Part shown: positions 59,778-64,000 of the stretch, piece by piece
How positions within the stretch are numbered: the stretch's first letter is position 1
Layout of the letters: every line of letters starts with the position of its first letter
Source: an uncultured Muribaculaceae bacterium
GTDB taxonomy: Bacteria; Bacteroidota; Bacteroidia; Bacteroidales; Muribaculaceae
Direction of reading: 5' to 3'
DNA length: 64,000 bases
NCBI GenBank assembly: GCA_910579675.1
Contig: CAJTUF010000003.1
Span: forward strand, 62,001 to 126,000
The notes under the pieces: generated by a model
Seen by the model: the letters and a program-made list of their open reading frames with translations, nothing else
The model's database searches: none
Told to the model about the DNA's origin: nothing
Program-made: the position numbers and the translations under genes

Positions 59778-61136
59778 ATGAGACCTACACTCTTTTTCCT
59801 CTGCATGGCCATAGCAGCCTTCACTCTTCTGCAGTCGTGTATCGAAGACGGAGTCACAACTTCGCCATCAGATCGCCCGCAGTTTTCTACCGACACTCTC
59901 AAGCTCGGTACGGTCTGGACCGATACACCTTCGCCCACCTGCCGTTTCACAGTCTATAACCCCCACGACAAGATTCTTAATCTCAGCCGCGTATCTTTCC
60001 GCGACGATCCCTACAATGCGTTCCGTCTCAATGTCGACGGCACTGCAGGTCGGGAGATCACTGATGTGGAGGTGCGCCCAAACGATTCAATTTTCGTGTT
60101 TGTCGAGGCTACATTGCCCCCGACAGGAGTTCCACAGAGTGTGGCCGTCACATCGCATATCGACTTTCTGGTCAATGGGCAGATCTCCACTGTGGCCGTT
60201 ACAGCCGACGCTTGCGACTTGAAACGGCTTAAAGCAGCGGTGATCACGAGCGACACCACTTTCACTGCCGAATATCCTATAGGTGTGACCGACTCGCTCG
60301 TAGTCATGTCTGGGGCCACCCTTACCCTTGAACCGGGCGTCAGGCTGCTGTTCCACGACAAGGCAACAATGACGGTGAGAGGGACGCTTGTGGCCCTCGG
60401 TAGCCCCGACCGACGGATAGATATGACCGGCGACCGCACCGGTTCGGTCGTGGCATCGATCCCCTACGATATAATGTCGAATCAGTGGGGCGGCCTCCGT
60501 TTCGCTGCCGGTTCAACAGGCAATATGCTGCATTTCACCACAGTGCGCAACTCGGCCTATGGCGTGATGCTCGACTCGCTCGCCACTCTTGATATGCGCG
60601 GTGCCATCCTGCGCAATGCCGCGTCGTATCCGCTCTTAGCCGTGGCTGCTGAAGTCACAGCCGCCGGATGCGAGATAGCCGAGGGGGGCGACGGCGTGAT
60701 AGCTCTCAGCGGTGGCTCATATAGGTTTGACCACTGCACGGTGGCCAACCACTATCTGTTCAGCGTCATAGGTGGACCGGCCATACAGATGGATCTCCGT
60801 CAGGGTACACCATCACAGCTCAAGGCGCGGTTTACCAATACGATAATCTACGGATTAGGCGACGATCTGGCTAAGGTGTCGCTCAAGGACATGGATGTTA
60901 CTTTTGCCAGATGCATACTCAAGAGCAGCGGTACCGACGACGATAATTTTGTGCGTTGCCTCTGGGACACCGATCCTCTCTATCTTCTCGACCGCTCCCG
61001 CTATATATTCGACTATCATGTCAAGGAAGGGAGCCCTGCCGAAGGTGAGGCAATGGCGTCGGAATTTGCGCCGGTGCTGTCGCCCGACGGCCAGAATGTC
61101 GATGGTATGATAGGTGCCTGGGGCACCGGACGCTGA
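59778..61136 (+). CDS. Right-handed beta-helix lipoprotein
   Basis: A 452-residue lipoprotein (signal peptide MRPTLFFLCMAIAAFTLLQS, Cys21 in LLQSC). An Ig-like segment (about 30-150, TDTLKLGTVWTDTPSPTCRF) is followed by repetitive strands with the parallel beta-helix pattern: SLVVMSGATLTLEPGVRLLF, GGLRFAAGSTGNMLHFTTVR, SAYGVMLDSLATLDMRGAIL, GSYRFDHCTVANHYLFSVIG. No lyase catalytic residues stand out. Similar proteins are often surface or adhesin-like. It starts 36 bp after the sigma-like gene, probably on the same transcript. Confidence 0.8.
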   Translation: MRPTLFFLCMAIAAFTLLQSCIEDGVTTSPSDRPQFSTDTLKLGTVWTDTPSPTCRFTVYNPHDKILNLSRVSFRDDPYNAFRLNVDGTAGREITDVEVRPNDSIFVFVEATLPPTGVPQSVAVTSHIDFLVNGQISTVAVTADACDLKRLKAAVITSDTTFTAEYPIGVTDSLVVMSGATLTLEPGVRLLFHDKATMTVRGTLVALGSPDRRIDMTGDRTGSVVASIPYDIMSNQWGGLRFAAGSTGNMLHFTTVRNSAYGVMLDSLATLDMRGAILRNAASYPLLAVAAEVTAAGCEIAEGGDGVIALSGGSYRFDHCTVANHYLFSVIGGPAIQMDLRQGTPSQLKARFTNTIIYGLGDDLAKVSLKDMDVTFARCILKSSGTDDDNFVRCLWDTDPLYLLDRSRYIFDYHVKEGSPAEGEAMASEFAPVLSPDGQNVDGMIGAWGTGR

Positions 61137-61146
61137 GATGCCGGCG

Positions 61147-62199
61147 TCAGCTTATCTCGCCGCGCAGCGGGAGGTCAAACTGATACCTCACCGCCTCGGG
61201 GCTCAGCCCCTGGCCAAAGAGATACATCATCTTGGTTATGGCCGCCTCGGCAGTGGAGTCGCGACCTGAGGTCACTCCGGCCGATGCCAGTTTATCACCC
61301 GCCTCGTAGCGGGTATTGACACCGCCGTTGACACACTGTGTGACGTTGACTATCACCAGACCGTTGTCGACGGCGCTGCGTATTGCATCGATAAAATCGT
61401 CGTTGGTGGGGGCATTTCCGGCTCCATAGGTGCGCATCACTATCCCCTTGATGCCGGGGGTGGAGAGCAGATGGTTGAGGGTGGAGATGCGCAGACCCGG
61501 GAACAGATCGACAAACATCACTCCGGTGTCGAGATTGTAGCGGGGCGAGAATGGCACTCCCGGGGCCGGACGATAGAGGGCATCGGGATTGAAGTGTATG
61601 TCGAGACCTATCTTGGCCAGCGGCGAGAAGTTGTTGCTCTTGAAGGCGTTGAAGTTGTCGGCGCTCATCTTGGTGGCGCGGTTGCCGCGCCACAGATAGT
61701 CTTCAAACAATATTGCCACCTCCTGCACCAGCGGCATCCCTGAGGTGTCGGTGGCCGCTGCGATCTGCACAGCGGTGATAAGATTTTCCTCACCGTCGGT
61801 ACGCACCTCGCCTATGGGGAGCTGCGAGCCGGTGATGATCACCGGCTTGCGCAGTCCTTCGAGCATAAATGAGAGCGCCGATGCCGTGTAGGCCATGGTG
61901 TCGGTGCCGTGGAGGAGTACAAATCCGTCGTAGCCGTTGTAGCGTTCGGCTATCAGCTGGGCTATCTCCTTCCAGCGCGTGGGATTCATGTCGCTTGAGT
62001 CGATAGGAGGCTCAAACGAGATGTTTTCGATGTCGTAGCCCAGCTTTTCGAGCTTGGGCACATTGTCGATGAGGTGGGAGAAGTCGAAGGGGCGCAGGGC
62101 GCCGCTCACCGAGTCTTCGATCATTCCTATCGTACCCCCTGTGTAGATAAGGAGGATACGCGGCACGCGATCCTGCGGCCGGGTGTAGGCGGCGCTCAT
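61147..62199 (-). CDS. ansA: L-asparaginase, type I
   Basis: Hydrolyses L-asparagine to aspartate and ammonia; 350 residues from ATG 62199. The ATG overlaps the metG stop (ATGA); a longer frame to 62337 is therefore a shadow. No signal peptide, so cytoplasmic. First catalytic Thr in ILLIYTGGTIGMIED, second in FVLLHGTDTMAYTASAL, with the partner Lys in NRATKMSADNFNAF and the hairpin VITGSQLPIGEVRTDGEENL. The C-terminal allosteric-type domain contains KGIVMRTYGAGNAP and VNVTQCVNGGVNTRYEAG. Coupled to metG without an evident metabolic reason. Confidence 0.94.
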   Translation of the reverse strand: MSAAYTRPQDRVPRILLIYTGGTIGMIEDSVSGALRPFDFSHLIDNVPKLEKLGYDIENISFEPPIDSSDMNPTRWKEIAQLIAERYNGYDGFVLLHGTDTMAYTASALSFMLEGLRKPVIITGSQLPIGEVRTDGEENLITAVQIAAATDTSGMPLVQEVAILFEDYLWRGNRATKMSADNFNAFKSNNFSPLAKIGLDIHFNPDALYRPAPGVPFSPRYNLDTGVMFVDLFPGLRISTLNHLLSTPGIKGIVMRTYGAGNAPTNDDFIDAIRSAVDNGLVIVNVTQCVNGGVNTRYEAGDKLASAGVTSGRDSTAEAAITKMMYLFGQGLSPEAVRYQFDLPLRGEIS

Positions 62200-64000
62200 T
62201 TTACCTGAGCTCCGGGCACTACCGGTGCTGTCGGGCCGATGACGGTGAGGGTGCCGTCGGCGTTTTCGGCCGAGAGGATCATGCCCCGGCTTTCGATTCC
62301 CTTGAGGTTGCGCGGCGGGAGGTTGGCAATGAAGCACACCTGCTTGCCTATCAGATCCTCAGGGTTGTAATACTTGGCTATGCCGCTCACTATGGTGCGG
62401 GTCTCCATGCCGTCGTCGATAAGGAACCGGAGCAGCTTGTCGGCCTTTTTCACCTTGCTGCACTCCAGCACGGTGCCTACACGGATGTCGGAGCGACAGA
62501 ATGTGTCGAAGTCAACATCGGGCGCCTGGGGCTCGGCTTTGAAGTTTTTGATTACGTTTTCCTTCTTGATGCGCTCCAGCCGATCGGTCTGGGCGGCGAT
62601 CTCTTCGTCGCTGATCTTGTCGAAGAGGAGTTCGGGCTGCCCGATGGATTGTCCGGGAGCGAGGATGGAGTCGCTGCCTATCATCTCCCAGTCCATGGAG
62701 CCCATGCCGAGCATGGCGGCGAGGCGGCCGGCGGCAAAGGGTGTGAAGGGAGTGAAGGCCACGGCTATCGAGGCGCAGAGCTCGAGGGCTGCCCAAAGTA
62801 AGGTGTCGACACGCGCAGGGTCGGTCTTGGCCACCTTCCAGGGCTCAGTCTCCTGCAGATAGCGGTTGCCGAGGCGCGCCAGCTCCATGGCGTTTTTGAG
62901 AGCTTCGCGGAAGTGGAAGTTTTCGATCGACGAGGTGATGGCCTCGCCGGCGGCGCGGGCGTCGGCAAAGAGCTGACGGTCGATGTCGGTGAGCTCGCCG
63001 GGGGTGGGCACGCACCCTCCGCAATACTTGTGGGTGAGCACCACAGCGCGGTTGATGAAGTTGCCGAGGATGGCTACCAGCTCATTGTTGTTGCGTGCCT
63101 GGAAGTCGGCCCAGGTAAAGTCGTTGTCTTTGGTTTCGGGGGCGTTGGCTGTGAGCACGTAGCGCAGTGTGTCCTGCTTGCCCGGGAAATCTTTGAGATA
63201 TTCATGGAGCCACACGGCCCAGTTGCGCGAGGTCGAGATCTTGTCCCCCTCGAGGTTGAGAAATTCGTTGGCCGGCACATTGTCGGGGAGCTGGAAACCG
63301 TCGCCGTAGGCCATGAGCATGGCTGGAAACACTATGCAGTGAAACACAATGTTGTCCTTGCCGATGAAGTTGATCACGCGGGTAGAGGGATCTTTCCAGT
63401 AGGTTTCCCAGCTGTCGGGCAGTATCTCCTTGGTGTTGGAGATGTAGCCTATCGGGGCGTCAAACCACACATAAAGCACCTTGCCCTCGGCACCCTCCAC
63501 GGGCACCGGTACACCCCAATTGAGGTCGCGGCTCACTGCGCGTGGCTGGAGACCTGAGTCGAGCCACGATTTGCACTGGCCATACACGTTGGTTTTCCAC
63601 TCCTTGTGTCCGTCGAGGATCCACTTGCGCAGCGCCTCCTCGTATTGGTCGAGGGGGAGATACCAGTGGGTAGTCTCGCGCATGGTGATGGGGGCATTGG
63701 TGAGCGCCGAGCGGGGATTGATGAGCTCGGTGGCGCTCAGAGAGCTGCCGCAGGCCTCACACTGGTCGCCATAGGCGCCGTCTTTGCCGCATTTGGGGCA
63801 TGTGCCCACCACATAGCGGTCGGCCAGAAACTCGCCTGCCTGCTCGTCGTAGGGCTGCATCGATGTCTTGACCACAAACTTACCCTGATCGTAGAGACGG
63901 CGGAAAAACTCCGAGGCGGTGGCGCGGTGGATGTCGGAAGTGGTGCGCGAATACACGTCGAAGGTTATACCGAGCTCCTTCATGGAGTCGCGGATGATAG
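62196..64000 (-). CDS. metG: Methionyl-tRNA synthetase, 5' end outside the window
   Basis: Charges tRNA-Met. The frame is open to the window edge (codons before the ATG at 63983 read IIRDS), so the N-terminal part with HIGH is missing. About 600 residues are visible: GITFDVYSRTTSDIH, the zinc knuckle CPKCGKDGAYGDQCEACG, REVTHWYLPL-like RETTHWYLPLDQYE, the KMSKS-equivalent loop DKISTSRNWAVWLHE, anticodon-binding helices with QETEPWKVAKTDP, and a C-terminal tRNA-binding/dimerisation OB domain (VDFDTFCRSDIRVGTVLECS to the end). The stop overlaps ansA. Confidence 0.97.
   Translation of the reverse strand, partial: IIRDSMKELGITFDVYSRTTSDIHRATASEFFRRLYDQGKFVVKTSMQPYDEQAGEFLADRYVVGTCPKCGKDGAYGDQCEACGSSLSATELINPRSALTNAPITMRETTHWYLPLDQYEEALRKWILDGHKEWKTNVYGQCKSWLDSGLQPRAVSRDLNWGVPVPVEGAEGKVLYVWFDAPIGYISNTKEILPDSWETYWKDPSTRVINFIGKDNIVFHCIVFPAMLMAYGDGFQLPDNVPANEFLNLEGDKISTSRNWAVWLHEYLKDFPGKQDTLRYVLTANAPETKDNDFTWADFQARNNNELVAILGNFINRAVVLTHKYCGGCVPTPGELTDIDRQLFADARAAGEAITSSIENFHFREALKNAMELARLGNRYLQETEPWKVAKTDPARVDTLLWAALELCASIAVAFTPFTPFAAGRLAAMLGMGSMDWEMIGSDSILAPGQSIGQPELLFDKISDEEIAAQTDRLERIKKENVIKNFKAEPQAPDVDFDTFCRSDIRVGTVLECSKVKKADKLLRFLIDDGMETRTIVSGIAKYYNPEDLIGKQVCFIANLPPRNLKGIESRGMILSAENADGTLTVIGPTAPVVPGAQVK

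Noticed and set aside
61129..61151. Small hairpin between the beta-helix lipoprotein gene and ansA
   Set aside because: Only 5-bp alternative pairings that overlap both stop codons; too weak to call a terminator.
1..64000. rRNA or tRNA genes
   Set aside because: No cloverleaf with a CCA end or rRNA-like stretch was seen in any intergenic region; a tRNAscan run would be decisive.

Overview
The window is a stretch of a Bacteroidales chromosome, most likely from a gut Muribaculaceae (S24-7) or a close relative. Evidence: overall high GC, Bacteroidota-type promoters (TTTG, about 20 bp, TAnnTTTG) and no Shine-Dalgarno reliance, SPII lipoproteins of the 6-bladed beta-propeller type, and host-glycan genes (sialidases, GH20 hexosaminidase, an N-acetylhexosamine kinase homologue, a PNGase F relative). 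The family-level assignment is an inference from gene content; no rRNA or tRNA gene was seen.

Layout. 1-11.1 kb: 3' part of pyruvate:ferredoxin oxidoreductase, a beta-propeller lipoprotein, then an S41 protease - mfd - SPFH - proC string. 11.1-20.7 kb: an AAA/DUF4143 ATPase with five 33-bp-phased promoter repeats, a PNGase F-like secreted protein, pyrH-frr-cytidylate-kinase-like, a serpin lipoprotein and two more beta-propeller lipoproteins. 20.7-30.4 kb: MFS transporter, a gene-free but promoter- and terminator-bracketed segment that may be a structured RNA, an AI-2E-family membrane protein, then a leftward block recJ-recQ-thioesterase-dprA-nucleoside phosphorylase. 30.4-36.5 kb: leftward parC, a DUF3316-like protein and an S41 lipoprotein, and a small regulator/membrane-protein operon with paired palindromic operators and a leader terminator. 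36.6-37.9 kb: recA with an acidic tail.

37.9-42.7 kb is the most unusual part: a six-gene leftward cassette with a major-capsid-like protein, a portal-like protein, a probable connector and a scaffold-like small protein, but no terminase, integrase, tail or lysis gene. It sits between recA and a divergent 1375-residue Schlafen/AlbA_2-domain protein. 47.0-54.1 kb is a glycan region: NahK-like kinase, HigBA toxin-antitoxin pair, MscL, and a tandem duplication of a sialidase whose second copy is fused to a GH20 beta-hexosaminidase. 54.2-64 kb: a YhcG/DUF1016 nuclease with an apparently leaderless mRNA, a MATE exporter coupled to a COG2509 flavoprotein, a HAD phosphatase, a degenerate sigma-like protein with a beta-helix lipoprotein, and metG (5' end outside the window) coupled to ansA.

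Functional picture: a mucosal glycan forager that trims sialic acid and hexosamines outside the cytoplasm and phosphorylates the sugars inside, with a core DNA-repair set (mfd, recJ, recQ, dprA, recA). Mobile or accessory pieces are interspersed (capsid cassette, HigBA, YhcG nuclease, DUF4143 ATPase).
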